Source: Candidatus Zixiibacteriota bacterium
Lineage (GTDB): Bacteria > Zixibacteria > MSB-5A5 > WJJR01 > JAJRUJ01
Direction: 5' to 3'
Length of the DNA stretch: 64,000 nucleotides
NCBI GenBank assembly: GCA_020051695.1
Contig: JAGVQM010000017.1
Coordinates: 37,978 to 101,977, forward strand
Shown here: positions 43,690 through 53,441 of the stretch, one piece after another
Numbering within the stretch: position 1 is the stretch's first letter
Layout: each line of letters starts with the position of its first letter
Made by a program: the position numbers and the translations under genes
Notes under the pieces: generated by a model
Seen by the model: only the letters and a program-made list of their open reading frames with translations
The model's database searches: none
Told to the model about the DNA's origin: nothing

Positions 43690-45417
43690 ATGAAGTCAGT
43701 CAGATCGGCAGCGTGTGCCGTACTGTTCGTCATTCTCGCGGGAGGGGGTACGGCCTGGGGCGAGCCACCTTCGCCGCTGCTCGAGGCGATGAAGACCGAA
43801 CTTGATCGGTCATTTGCCGCAATGCAGGCGGCCGACGAAATCCCCCTGTATTATCTGAGTTATCATGTGACCGATCTCACGCAGATTGATCTTTCTGCCT
43901 CATACGGTGCGGTCGAGCGGGAGACGACATCCCGCAACCGGACCCTGGATACCGACTGCCGCGTCGGGGATTATTCGCTGGACAATACGCACGAAATTCG
44001 TGGTGAGTACGATATCTCATCAGGCGCCGGCTCGGCGTTGCTGCCGCTGGACGATGATATCACGGCGATCCGCACGATCATCTGGACCAACACTGATGAT
44101 GTTTATAAAGAGGCGCTGGAACGGTACACGAAGGTGAAAACTAACCAGCAGGTGCTGGTCGAACGCGAGGATACTTCGGCTGATTTTTCACAAGAGCCGC
44201 CGCATGAGTATCTCGGCCCGCTGGTGGAGCCCGTGCTTGATGCTGAGACCTGGAAACAACGGTTGCGCCGCTGGAGCGCCATTTTTAAAGACTACCCCTT
44301 TGTGCAGACTTCCGGGGTTGGTCTTTCGTTAACCGGCGACAACCGCTTTTTCGTCGATTCCGACGGCGCGCGGATCCAGACCGGGCAATCATACGCCCGT
44401 CTGCGGCTACAGTGTTCAGGGATGGCGGAGGACGGTATGAACATCAGCCGCTCCGAAAGTTTTGATGCTGCTGCCGCTGACGAATTGCCGACCGGGGAAG
44501 AGGTCGAGCAGCGGATATATCGGTTGATTGATGAACTGCGGGAGTTGCTGGAAGCGCCGCTGGCCGAACCCTATACCGGCCCGGCGATCCTGGTCAATCG
44601 CGCCTCCGGCGTGTTCTTTCACGAAATCTTCGGCCACCGGATCGAGGGCCACCGCCAGAAATCCGAACGGGAGGGGCAGACCTTTACGCGCATGGTGGGT
44701 CAGCAGATTCTGCCGGAATTTATCAGCGTTTACGACGACCCCACGGTCCCGGAATTCAACGGCACGTTCCTGCGGGGATTTTATCGCTATGACGACGAGG
44801 GGGTCCAGACCTCCCGCGTGCCGGTCGTGGAAAACGGTGTGCTCGAGAATTTCTTGATGTCGCGTTCGCCGATCAATAATTTCCCGCATTCCAACGGCCA
44901 CGGGCGCAAGCAGGCGGGCCGCCAGGCGGTGTCCCGCCAGGGCAACCTCATCATTAAGTCCGACCGCGAATATCCGTACGATACGCTGCTGGCCATGCTC
45001 GTCAGCGAGTGCAAAAAGCAGGACAAACCCTACGGGCTGGTATTTTATGATATCTCCGGCGGTTTTACCTCCACCGGCAGGTATGGTCCGCAGTCGTTCA
45101 AAGTGTTGCCGTTGTTGGTATACCGGGTGTTCGCCGACGGCCGGCCGCCGGAAGCCATCCGCGGTGTGGATATAGTCGGCACACCGTTGTCATCATTCGA
45201 CAAGATCATCGCCACCGGTGATGATTACGATATCTTCAATGGGACCTGCGGCGCGGAATCGGGATGGGTCCCGGTTTCGGCAGTCTCGCCGTCGATCCTG
45301 GTCTCCCAGGTGGAAATCGAGAAAAAGGCGAAACAGCAGGAAAAACCACCGATCCTGCCGCCGCCATATGAACCGTCCAAACCGCAGGGTGGTTTGCTCC
45401 CGGAGGGATCGCGATGA
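43690..45417 (+). CDS. Exported TldD-family metallopeptidase, zinc site intact
   Basis: 575 residues from ATG 43690 (AAAGGAG seven bases upstream), with a signal peptide MKSVRSAACAVLFVILAG...AWG, unlike the cytosolic TldD of enterics. The TldD zinc site is complete: His311, Glu312 and His316 in HEIFGHRIEGH, and the third ligand Cys520 in NGTCGAESGWVPV, the counterpart of the CGK.GQ motif. NSNGHGRKQAGRQ and the Gly-rich ISGGFTSTGRYG also match the family. The C-terminus is Pro-rich. It overlaps the next gene by four bases (ATGA). By analogy with TldD/TldE it should be the catalytic half of a heterodimer that processes peptides, here in the periplasm or outside; this is inferred. Confidence 0.9.
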   Translation: MKSVRSAACAVLFVILAGGGTAWGEPPSPLLEAMKTELDRSFAAMQAADEIPLYYLSYHVTDLTQIDLSASYGAVERETTSRNRTLDTDCRVGDYSLDNTHEIRGEYDISSGAGSALLPLDDDITAIRTIIWTNTDDVYKEALERYTKVKTNQQVLVEREDTSADFSQEPPHEYLGPLVEPVLDAETWKQRLRRWSAIFKDYPFVQTSGVGLSLTGDNRFFVDSDGARIQTGQSYARLRLQCSGMAEDGMNISRSESFDAAAADELPTGEEVEQRIYRLIDELRELLEAPLAEPYTGPAILVNRASGVFFHEIFGHRIEGHRQKSEREGQTFTRMVGQQILPEFISVYDDPTVPEFNGTFLRGFYRYDDEGVQTSRVPVVENGVLENFLMSRSPINNFPHSNGHGRKQAGRQAVSRQGNLIIKSDREYPYDTLLAMLVSECKKQDKPYGLVFYDISGGFTSTGRYGPQSFKVLPLLVYRVFADGRPPEAIRGVDIVGTPLSSFDKIIATGDDYDIFNGTCGAESGWVPVSAVSPSILVSQVEIEKKAKQQEKPPILPPPYEPSKPQGGLLPEGSR

Positions 45418-47135
45418 ATAAGACGATAATCCTGTACCTCCTTGTCGGTTTATCGACGACTCTGCACGTTCCGGCGTTTGCGCAATCCGGCGGCGACATC
45501 ATTTTCAAGGTGCTGGAAGATGAGCTTGACCGAAACATGTCCGAACTGGTGCTGGAGGAGATGGAACGCCCCTATTACCTCAGTTACACCGTCGACGATA
45601 TGCAGGATGTTATGATTGAGGCCTCGCTGGGTACCCTGACCAGCTCCCAACCCCGCCGCACACGACATGTGACCATTGATTTGCGCATCGGTGATCCGGC
45701 GCTGGACAATTCGAATTTTATCGACGGTTACTATGGCCGGGGCCCTGATTATTCGCCGATACCGCTTGATGATGATTACGATGCGTTGCGCAATCGGATT
45801 TACCTGGCCACCGACGGCGCCTATAAGGCGACGTTAAAAGCCATCTCCAGAAAGCGGGCCTATCTGCAAACCCGAGTGCTCAAAGACCGCCCGGCCGATT
45901 TTATCGTGCCGCCGGCCAATACCTTTGCCGACCGGCCTGCAGCATTCGATCTGGACCAGGCCTTCCTTGAAAACCTGACTCGCACGCTCTCGGGAGTGTT
46001 TCGCGCGTACCCGGCGATCATTTCCTCCGAGGTGAAACTCACCGCGGCGGTGGGCAATCAGTATTTTGCCAATAGCAAGGGTTCCCGCACATTGCGCGCC
46101 GACCGGCTGTGTGTCCTGGAAATGTTTGCCGGTGGGAAAAACGGCGAGGGCGAAGACATCGGTAACGCCGACCGGATTACCGTAACCGACCTCACCGAAC
46201 TGCCCGCGGTGGCCGAACTGACCGCCTGGGTGCAGCGGCATGCCGAGGAAACAGTAGCCCTGATGGGGGCTGGGGAGCTCGAGGAATATGCCGGTCCGGT
46301 CATTTTTACCGGGGACGCCGCCGGAGAATTTTTTCGCCAGGTGTTTGTCAAACATATCAGCAATGCGCCGTCACCGCTGTACGCCGATGACCGCATGGCC
46401 TCGCTGGATGACGGCCCGCAACTGGCCGGCAAAATCCGCCGCCGGGTTTTACCCGACTTTTTCGATGTTTATGACGACCCGACGATTGACCGGGTTGACG
46501 GTCTGGAGCTGGCCGGATCTTATCCGGTCGATGACGCTGGCGCTCTTCCGCAACGAATACAGCTGGTAGAGAAAGGCCGCCTGATCAATATCCCTATCGG
46601 GACGGCGCCGACCAAGAAATTCAAAGAACCCAACGGCCATGCGCGGGGAGCGGTAAGCAAAAGCATTACTGCCAAACCGGCCAACGTGATTTTCCGTTCG
46701 AACAACACTGTCTCACTGGCCAAACTGAAAAAAACCATGCTGGAAATGTGCGCGGATTTTGATCTGGACTACGGGCTGGTTATTTCCCGGATCGAAGATT
46801 TGAGCGCCCCGCGTGCCGGGTTCAGTTTTTTGGGCGGGCACACCACCGGCGAGAGTGCGCTGACACCTCCTTTGGTGGGGTACAAAGTCTATGCCGACGG
46901 CCGGGAGGAACTCGTGCGCAATCTGGAATTTTCCAATATAACGGTGCGCACGCTGCGCGATATCCTGCAGACCGGCAATGAAGAACATGTCTATCATTAC
47001 CTGATCGGCAACGACTATGAAATGCCGGTCAGTATCGTCTGCCCGGCACTCCTGTTTGAGGAAATGGAACTCAAAAAAACCGAAGCAAAAATTAAAAAGC
47101 CGCCGGTATTGCCCTCCCCGTTGGCCGAAAAGTAG
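45414..47135 (+). CDS. Exported TldD/TldE-like protein with lost zinc ligands
   Basis: 573 residues, with a signal peptide MNKTIILYLLVGLSTTL...FAQ; the start overlaps the stop of the first TldD gene. It aligns along its whole length with the upstream protein (YYLSYTVDDMQ vs YYLSYHVTDLTQ; PLDDDYDALRN vs PLDDDITAIRT; VYDDPTI vs VYDDPTV; EPNGHARGAVS vs HSNGHGRKQAG). Where the partner has HEIFGHRIEGH this protein reads RQVFVKHISNA, so His, Glu and His are Arg, Gln and Lys, and the third ligand Cys is also absent (IGNDYEMPVSIV). It is therefore a non-catalytic subunit, as TldE/PmbA is for TldD, probably arisen by duplication in this secreted subfamily. Confidence 0.88.
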   Translation: MNKTIILYLLVGLSTTLHVPAFAQSGGDIIFKVLEDELDRNMSELVLEEMERPYYLSYTVDDMQDVMIEASLGTLTSSQPRRTRHVTIDLRIGDPALDNSNFIDGYYGRGPDYSPIPLDDDYDALRNRIYLATDGAYKATLKAISRKRAYLQTRVLKDRPADFIVPPANTFADRPAAFDLDQAFLENLTRTLSGVFRAYPAIISSEVKLTAAVGNQYFANSKGSRTLRADRLCVLEMFAGGKNGEGEDIGNADRITVTDLTELPAVAELTAWVQRHAEETVALMGAGELEEYAGPVIFTGDAAGEFFRQVFVKHISNAPSPLYADDRMASLDDGPQLAGKIRRRVLPDFFDVYDDPTIDRVDGLELAGSYPVDDAGALPQRIQLVEKGRLINIPIGTAPTKKFKEPNGHARGAVSKSITAKPANVIFRSNNTVSLAKLKKTMLEMCADFDLDYGLVISRIEDLSAPRAGFSFLGGHTTGESALTPPLVGYKVYADGREELVRNLEFSNITVRTLRDILQTGNEEHVYHYLIGNDYEMPVSIVCPALLFEEMELKKTEAKIKKPPVLPSPLAEK

Positions 47136-47146
47136 CGGGAGATCCG

Positions 47147-47176
47147 AAAGGGCGGTCTGCAAGCCGCCCTTTTTTT
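47147..47176. terminator. Bidirectional intrinsic terminator
   Basis: AAAGGGCGG, TCTGCAAG and CCGCCCTTT are followed by more T on the plus strand. It ends the TldD pair and abuts the stop of the convergent EamA transporter gene. Confidence 0.85.
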
Positions 47177-48045
47177 CAAGCATGACGTTTCCGGGATGAG
47201 ATGCCGGAGATCAGCAACGCAGCGAAGATTAACGACCCGCCGACAGCGCCGCGCAGGATGAATTCCTCGCCACCCACTGTCCAGGCGAAAATCGCGGCAA
47301 AGACCGGCTCCAGCGCGAAAATCAGCGATACTTTCAAAGGCGAGGCAATTTTCTGCGCCACCAGTTGAATGACAAATGCCGAGAGCGTGGGGAGCAGGGT
47401 CAAGAAGGCGATGATCCACAGGGTCTCCTGTGAACCGATTGTAAACGGCGCGCCGAAGAGTGCGCCCGTGAACAACGCCATTATTCCGGCGAAAAGAAAT
47501 TGCTGGCCGCTGATAATGTAGGGATCGATGCCCTCTTTCATATATTTATCCGCGTACAGCAGGTGCAGCGCATAGGCCATGGCGGTAATCAGGGTCAGCG
47601 CGTCCCCGGCATTGATTCTGGTCATCCCGCCGGTCAAGACCCATAGACCGGCCAGGGCCACGGCGGTGGCCATTATTTCCAGTCGCGCCGGCCGGTGTTT
47701 GAACAGAATCAACAGAAAAAGCGGGACAAAAACGACGAACAGCCCGGTGATAAACGCCGAGTTCGACGCCGTCGTAATCGACAAACCCAGTGTTTGCGGC
47801 ATGTACAACAGCCAGATAATGAAACCCAAAAATAATCCCTTGCGCCATTCAAGCATTATCGGCCTGCGCTTAAACAACAGATAGCCGATAACCAGCAGAC
47901 CCGCCGTCGTGAAACGGTAACCCACCAGCACCGCCGGATCGACATCGTCCAACGCTCGTTTGACCATGACGAACGTCGTGCCCCAAATTGCGGCGGCATA
48001 AAACAAGCCGCAATCGGCCAGGAATGACTTGTGCCGCTCCTTCAT
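47176..48045 (-). CDS. EamA/DMT-family transporter
   Basis: 289 residues from ATG 48045, the start that gives the usual N-terminus (charged residues, then AAAIWGTTFVMVK). In-frame GTG 48072 and TTG 48105 would add 9 or 20 residues; no ribosome site decides between them. Two EamA repeats of five helices each are visible, the second ending in FALEPVFAAIFAWTVGGEEF and followed by a basic tail (SSRKRHA). Members export or exchange amino acids, nucleosides or other small metabolites; the substrate is not evident. It lies convergent to the TldD pair and 69 bases downstream of the LVIVD-type propeller gene on the same strand. Confidence 0.85.
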   Translation of the reverse strand: MKERHKSFLADCGLFYAAAIWGTTFVMVKRALDDVDPAVLVGYRFTTAGLLVIGYLLFKRRPIMLEWRKGLFLGFIIWLLYMPQTLGLSITTASNSAFITGLFVVFVPLFLLILFKHRPARLEIMATAVALAGLWVLTGGMTRINAGDALTLITAMAYALHLLYADKYMKEGIDPYIISGQQFLFAGIMALFTGALFGAPFTIGSQETLWIIAFLTLLPTLSAFVIQLVAQKIASPLKVSLIFALEPVFAAIFAWTVGGEEFILRGAVGGSLIFAALLISGISSRKRHA

Positions 48046-48114
48046 CGCGGCGGCAATGTACGGTCCACTGACGGCAAACAGAAGAAAATTCCCGGGGCCT
48101 GCCAAAAACCACGG

Positions 48115-50121
48115 CTAATCGGAACTGTGGAAAAGAATGCGGATGAAACGGACAAGGTCTACCATGGTGATGACGCCGTCACCGTCAAAATCCATCGCGG
48201 CCGTGCGCAGGGGAGGTGTCCCGTGGCGGAATAAATAATTGACCAGTAGGACAGCGTCCAGCAGCATCACCCGGCCGTCCTCGTCCATATCCCCCAACAT
48301 CACGGGCGGCTCCACGCGGGAGATGAACAAATATGGCGTCCCGGCGAAACAGACCAGCTCCCGCCCGGTTGCTGCCGTGACCGCTGGAGCGGCAAGCGTT
48401 TCCTGATACATGATCCGTGGCTCGCCGGGGAAACGATAATCGATCAACAGTACCCCGAGTGAATCATCAAAGACGTAATATAAAGCGCCTTCCCCTGCCA
48501 CGCGGCGCGGATGTCTTACCATTTGCCAATGGTCGATCAGCCGGGGAGAGGCGGGCCGTGAAATATCGAAGACATACACACCCTCTTTGTCGACCGACCA
48601 GAACGCCCGATGGCCCGAAAGAAAAATATCCGCCCCTCTGCCGTCGGTATCGTAGTGGTACACTTCTTCCGGTTTAAACGCAAAAGAGATATCGAAAGCC
48701 CGGAATCCGGTATTGAGGCCTGAGAGATAGACAACATTGTCGCGCCGGGCCACATTGGTGACCGGTCGGTTGATCGATTTGCCGCCGATCAAGCGGGCGC
48801 GGGCGGGATCAGATACGTCGAAAATTCGAAATCCTTCGATATAATCCGCGACGACGGCCAATTCATTCTCCAGCGTTATATCCCGGGCCGAACCGATGGT
48901 GGCTTCGCGAAAGACCTCCACCGGCATCGTGGGTTCACTGATATCCACCAGAATTAGACCTTCCTCACCAGCGGCCAGGGCGGCCAAATGACCGTTGGCG
49001 GCAAGTGCGAAAACCGTATCGGCCAGGAGTATTTCGGATAACACAATTGGCTGAGCGGCGTCATCAACATTAATGAGACATAGTCCAGCGCCCTCGACCG
49101 CCGCGGCCAGCAACTTGCCGGTTAGGGCCAGGTCCCGGACAGCATACTCGGCGCCATAATGTCCGGTGGTCTTCGGCGCCAGCGGGTTGTTGAGATTAAA
49201 AATAAACACCCCGTTCGCGGCGGTGGCCGCGAGATATTTGTCCTGCCGGGCCATGGCCTGTAACTTGTGCGGCTCCCGGTTGAATCCCAAAAGATAGGGA
49301 ATTTGCGGATGCTCCAGGTTCAACATCAGTAATCCCCGCGCCACATCGGCGACACACAACCCGGCGGGGGTTAGCAGCGATTCGACGGCATTGCCGTAGG
49401 TGTAAAATCGCCCGATTTCCCGGTCGCCGGACTCCCGCGAATAATCGGCGATAAACACGCCCGAATCGGCACACGTGGCGGCAATCAGGGGCCACGATAC
49501 AGTCAGCGAGGTGATGTTCGGCCGCCAGCGAAAGGCATTGACCGCCTGTGGCGTGACCCGGAGGTGGAACACGAGACTTATTCCGTCCTCACGGCCCAGC
49601 AAAAGCGAATCGGCATCCATAGCCAGCGCCTTGATCGGAATCGAGGAGGCCGAATAGTAATCCACCACCGGATTATTCATCTGGCCGCAGTTGATCCGCC
49701 CCCAACCGTGCTCATCCACGAAATACAGGAAGTCATGATAGTATTCCAGGAAATCGATCCGGCCGGCCAGTTGCAATCCCGCGCAGCGAACAGGATCGCC
49801 GTTCGGCGAATGAAGATAGAACAATAATGAATCATCACCGGCCAGCGCCAAACCAGCCGGGAGCAAGGCGACTTTTTGGGCGCCGCCGTGGCGCAGGATT
49901 TGCCCGGTCCGCCCCGGGAGGTTTTGATCGTCGAAGTTGACCAGCTCCGCTCCGGAGGCGCAGGCACAATATACCGTGTCGCCGGAAAAACAAACATCCG
50001 CCCGCCCGCCGTCATACAACGACGACACCGGCGCCAGTCTCAGGTCCTGTACCCCAAGACTCTTTGCCGGAAATACAGCAAGAAAGAATATGATGATTTT
50101 GAACGTACCACACCGAGGCAT
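48115..50121 (-). CDS. Exported LVIVD-type beta-propeller protein with dockerin-like tail
   Basis: 668 residues from ATG 50121. This start is preferred to ATG 50148 because the predicted transcription start is near 50155, which leaves a leader only for the downstream ATG; the upstream AGAGG site would sit at the RNA end. A signal peptide (FKIIIFFLAVFPAKSLG) follows. The body holds repeated (L/V)(V/I)(D/N)(I/V)(S/D)(E/D/R)P...P motifs (LILVDISEPTMPVEV, FRIFDVSDPARARLI, VYVFDISRPASPRLI), the LVIVD repeat of extracellular propellers. The end carries two dockerin-like units, GDMDEDGRVMLLDAVLLV and FDGDGVITMVDLVRFI. It is likely a surface interaction protein. Confidence 0.85.
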   Translation of the reverse strand: MPRCGTFKIIIFFLAVFPAKSLGVQDLRLAPVSSLYDGGRADVCFSGDTVYCACASGAELVNFDDQNLPGRTGQILRHGGAQKVALLPAGLALAGDDSLLFYLHSPNGDPVRCAGLQLAGRIDFLEYYHDFLYFVDEHGWGRINCGQMNNPVVDYYSASSIPIKALAMDADSLLLGREDGISLVFHLRVTPQAVNAFRWRPNITSLTVSWPLIAATCADSGVFIADYSRESGDREIGRFYTYGNAVESLLTPAGLCVADVARGLLMLNLEHPQIPYLLGFNREPHKLQAMARQDKYLAATAANGVFIFNLNNPLAPKTTGHYGAEYAVRDLALTGKLLAAAVEGAGLCLINVDDAAQPIVLSEILLADTVFALAANGHLAALAAGEEGLILVDISEPTMPVEVFREATIGSARDITLENELAVVADYIEGFRIFDVSDPARARLIGGKSINRPVTNVARRDNVVYLSGLNTGFRAFDISFAFKPEEVYHYDTDGRGADIFLSGHRAFWSVDKEGVYVFDISRPASPRLIDHWQMVRHPRRVAGEGALYYVFDDSLGVLLIDYRFPGEPRIMYQETLAAPAVTAATGRELVCFAGTPYLFISRVEPPVMLGDMDEDGRVMLLDAVLLVNYLFRHGTPPLRTAAMDFDGDGVITMVDLVRFIRILFHSSD

Positions 50122-50161
50122 TGCCACACCCGCCCTTACCGAGATCATCTTCCTCTTAAAT

Positions 50162-50189
50162 AATTTACGTTAATCGGTATATTTGTCAA
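50162..50189 (-). promoter_or_regulatory. Promoter of the beta-propeller gene
   Basis: On the minus strand TTGACA (50189-50184), 16 bases and TAAATT (50167-50162). The predicted start is near 50155, so ATG 50148 would be almost leaderless and ATG 50121 is the better start. Confidence 0.5.
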
Positions 50190-50232
50190 GGATTTACCTG
50201 TTCTTGATTCCAAACGTTCAGTTAAATAGCTG

Positions 50233-50260
50233 TTGCCTTTTATCATTTTCTCGCTATCTT
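50233..50260 (+). promoter_or_regulatory. Candidate promoter of the 15-residue-repeat protein
   Basis: TTGCCT (50233-50238), 16 bases and TATCTT (50255-50260). The predicted start is near 50267, giving a leader of about 125 bases to the TTG start at 50393. Confidence 0.35.
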
Positions 50261-50392
50261 TAAAGGTAATTGGAGGCAAGTAATTTACCGGTTTCCCATA
50301 GTTTTTGCCGAATAACCGGAAAATGGACAATGATGTCGGCAAAGTTGCGCCGGTGTCTGCGGTCATCGAAACCGTTATTGCGGAGGTGTTCC

Positions 50393-53281
50393 TTGCGTAA
50401 TGCCCTGTTCTCATCCCTGATCACGGTGTTTTTTGTGTTTGCATCGGCAACGGTAGCCATGTCTGGAGTGCCTCATCAAATTAACGTTCAGGGGATACTT
50501 ACTGATGCCGGCGGAACCCCTGTTACCTCGACAGTCGGTGTGCTCTTCGCCATTTGGAATGACCCGGTCGGCGGAGATTCGCTTTGGTCCGAGGTTTTGC
50601 CGATTTCCCCGGACTTTGCGGGGCGTTTTGACGCCATTCTGGGGGTATCCCAACCTATCCCCGATTCGGCTTTTCAGGGTGATGCGTTTCTTAGCATGAA
50701 AGTGGAAACATGGCCGGAACTGGTTCCTCGCCAGGCGTTGGTTTCAGTGGCTTACGCCTATAAAGCGGGGTATGCCGACGAAGCCCTGGTCTCTTTTCGT
50801 TCGGCGCCCGTCTCGGTCAACTCGGCCGCCATTATTGACGGCACCATTGAACTGATCGACATCGGTCCCAACGGTGCGGCCCCCGGCCAAATTATGAAAT
50901 GGAACGGGAGTGTATGGATGCTTGCCACTGACGATGTCGGACCCGGAGGCGCCTCACCCTGGACCGTCAATGATTCCGTGGTTTTCACCAATGACGCCTG
51001 GGGTCTCCTGCGCGGGAGCGCGGACAATGCCGTTTTCGGGAGCGGCGCGCGTTCCATGGTCAATCTGGGAACAGCCTGCACGACCGGGGTGAGCGGTTCA
51101 GATATTGTGTATGCCACCATCGCCGGGGGTCACGCCAATGTTGCCGGTGCCGCTCGCAGCACGGTCGGGGGCGGGTATCGCAATGTTGCCGGAAATGTGG
51201 AAACGACTGTCGGCGGTGGACAGCTAAACACCGCTTCCGGAGCGCAAAGCACGGTGAGTGGCGGGATGAACAATTCCGCGAGCGGCTGGAAAAGTGCGGT
51301 GGCTGGAGGATATGCCGATACGGCCGGCAATGAATCAAGCACCGTCGGCGGCGGGGAGTCCAACGCCGCTCAGGGTGAATATGGCACAGTCAGTGGCGGC
51401 CGCGCGAATAAAGCAACGGCAATCCACAGCACCATCGGCGGCGGAGCTGAAAACATCGCTTCCGATAACAGCGCCACTGTGGCTGGAGGGTTTAGTAACT
51501 GGGCGACCGGTTATAATAGCACAGTCGCCGGGGGAGTAAGCAATAGCGCTGAGGGTTATGGCAGTACCGTGGGCGGCGGCAACGGAAGTCTTGCCAGTGG
51601 TGCTTACAGTACGATCGGCGGCGGATATATGAATTCCGCCTCGGCGTGGGACGCCACTGTGGCCGGCGGTGAGGGCGGCCAGGCCACAGGATATTTCTCA
51701 TCAATCGGGGGAGGTTACTATAACTCGGCTCCGGGGTACGCATCTACCGTCGGCGGCGGCCAATACAACCATGCCACCGATACGGCAGCCACAATTGCGG
51801 GTGGGAGTAACAATCATGCTCGCGGGGTTTACTCATTTGTCGGTGGTGGCGGCGGTATTAACGATTGGGACTCCAACTCAGCCTTGGGTAGTTGGTCGGT
51901 GATCGGTGGCGGTCACAGGAATTACATAACAGGCGAAAAGGCGTTTATCGGCTGTGGGGAAGACAACCTGGCTCAGGGCAACTGGTCGGCTATTGCCGGT
52001 GGCTCCGACAACAAAGCGACTGGCTATGATTCATTCATTGGCGGGGGAACGAACAATGAAGCCGTCGACGAAGAGACCACAATCGGCGGGGGGTACTATA
52101 ATATCGCCAGGTCACGCAACTCAACGATCGGCGGCGGAGCGCACAATGAGACGGATGGGCCGGTCGGCCTCCATGCGAATGCTACGGTCGGCGGCGGCCA
52201 TCAAAACAAAGCGCTGCATCAGTATGCCACGATCGCGGGGGGAGGATACAATCAGGCCACTGCCCATTCGGCGACAATCGGCGGCGGCATGGACAATCGG
52301 GTGACTGATACCGCTGCTGTGGTCTGCGGCGGCAGTAATAACTTTGCCCGCGGAATATATTCCGTCGTGTGCGGCGGCGGTTCGATGTACAATTCCCCGG
52401 ATACCAATGCTGCCCATGGCCGGTGGTCTGTCGTTGCCGGCGGGCGTGGAAACGTAGCCTTGGGTGACAATTCCTTCGTCGCCGGGCGTCGTGCCCAGGC
52501 GTGGGGCGATGGGAGCTTTGTCTGGGCGGACAACACAGACGCCGATTTTGTTTCATCGACGGCAAATGAGTTTGCAGTCCGCGCCGGTTCGGGCGTCCGG
52601 GCCGAGGCCTCAAACAGCAACTACGGCGCATATTTCAACAACGCCGGTGGCGGTGACGGCATCCGCACCTATGCCACTACATCCTCGGGCTCGAATTGGG
52701 CGGCATTGTACGCCTATAATCTCGGTTCAAGCCCGGCGATTTACGGGTATTCCAGCTCGGGCGACGCAGCATATTTCGCCGGCCCGGTTACCGTGACCGG
52801 ATACCTTACCAAAGGCGGCGGGGGATTCAAGATCGACCATCCTCTCACTCCGACTGATAAATATCTCAACCACTCGTTTGTGGAAAGCCCGGACATGAAA
52901 AATGTCTATGATGGGGTGGTTGCCCTCGATGCGGCAGGTGAGGCGTGGATTACGCTTCCCGACTGGTTTGGCGTCTTGAACAAGGATTTCCGGTATCAAC
53001 TTACCTGTATCGGGGCTTTTGCGCCGGTGTATATCGCGCAGGAGATTGCCGACAACCGGTTCAAAATTGCCGGAGGATCGGCAGGTATGAAAGTCTCCTG
53101 GCAGGTGACCGGCATCCGGCAGGACGACTGGGCCAATGCCCACCGGCTTCCCGTGGAAGAAAACAAATCTGGTGGGGAATTGGGGAAGTACCTGCATCCC
53201 AAAGAACATGGCCGGCCGGAAAGTGCCGGGATTGTCCAGGGGCCGGCCGGGAAGCCGGAGGCCGGAAACGAGACGCAGTAA
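50393..53281 (+). CDS. Exported adhesin-head-like protein with 15-residue repeats, TTG start
   Basis: 962 residues from TTG 50393, chosen because GGAGG (50382-50386) lies exactly six bases upstream and the protein then begins with a proper signal peptide (RNALFSSLITVFFVFASATVAMSG). The N-terminal region (about 25-230) is a beta domain starting PHQINVQGILTD. About 28 repeats of 15 residues follow, of the form (S/T)T(V/I)GGG..N.A.G., like the left-handed beta-roll heads of trimeric autotransporters and phage fibres. The end has FKIDHPLTPTDKYLNHSFVE, ITLPDWF and MKVSWQVTGIRQDDWANAHR, a C-terminal domain I recall from many environmental secreted proteins. There is no membrane anchor. It may trimerise as a fibre; this is inferred. 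Confidence 0.85.
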   Translation: MRNALFSSLITVFFVFASATVAMSGVPHQINVQGILTDAGGTPVTSTVGVLFAIWNDPVGGDSLWSEVLPISPDFAGRFDAILGVSQPIPDSAFQGDAFLSMKVETWPELVPRQALVSVAYAYKAGYADEALVSFRSAPVSVNSAAIIDGTIELIDIGPNGAAPGQIMKWNGSVWMLATDDVGPGGASPWTVNDSVVFTNDAWGLLRGSADNAVFGSGARSMVNLGTACTTGVSGSDIVYATIAGGHANVAGAARSTVGGGYRNVAGNVETTVGGGQLNTASGAQSTVSGGMNNSASGWKSAVAGGYADTAGNESSTVGGGESNAAQGEYGTVSGGRANKATAIHSTIGGGAENIASDNSATVAGGFSNWATGYNSTVAGGVSNSAEGYGSTVGGGNGSLASGAYSTIGGGYMNSASAWDATVAGGEGGQATGYFSSIGGGYYNSAPGYASTVGGGQYNHATDTAATIAGGSNNHARGVYSFVGGGGGINDWDSNSALGSWSVIGGGHRNYITGEKAFIGCGEDNLAQGNWSAIAGGSDNKATGYDSFIGGGTNNEAVDEETTIGGGYYNIARSRNSTIGGGAHNETDGPVGLHANATVGGGHQNKALHQYATIAGGGYNQATAHSATIGGGMDNRVTDTAAVVCGGSNNFARGIYSVVCGGGSMYNSPDTNAAHGRWSVVAGGRGNVALGDNSFVAGRRAQAWGDGSFVWADNTDADFVSSTANEFAVRAGSGVRAEASNSNYGAYFNNAGGGDGIRTYATTSSGSNWAALYAYNLGSSPAIYGYSSSGDAAYFAGPVTVTGYLTKGGGGFKIDHPLTPTDKYLNHSFVESPDMKNVYDGVVALDAAGEAWITLPDWFGVLNKDFRYQLTCIGAFAPVYIAQEIADNRFKIAGGSAGMKVSWQVTGIRQDDWANAHRLPVEENKSGGELGKYLHPKEHGRPESAGIVQGPAGKPEAGNETQ
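51114..52515 (+). repeat. Coding tandem array of about 28 units of 45 bp
   Basis: Units encode T(V/I)(G/A)GG..N.A.G...S. Two or three units have inserts (for example GGGGINDWDSNSALGSW, AHNETDGPVGLHAN and SMYNSPDTNAAHGRW). Codon use varies between copies. Confidence 0.85.
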
Positions 53282-53441
53282 TCGATTTCAGACAGGGGTC
53301 GGGACTTCCGGCCCCTGATTTTTCCCGGATCGTGGTCGCAGGGAGTGTGATCGCTCATTCGCCGCCCGTTTGAGACAACGTGCCGTCCACCTGCCGGCGT
53401 TAACTGCGCCCTGTCTTGCCCACTTATCGCCCGATTATGGT

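Noticed and set aside
51114..52515. 45-bp repeats as a CRISPR array
   Set aside because: There are no identical repeats or unique spacers; the periodicity is that of a 15-residue protein repeat within one open frame.
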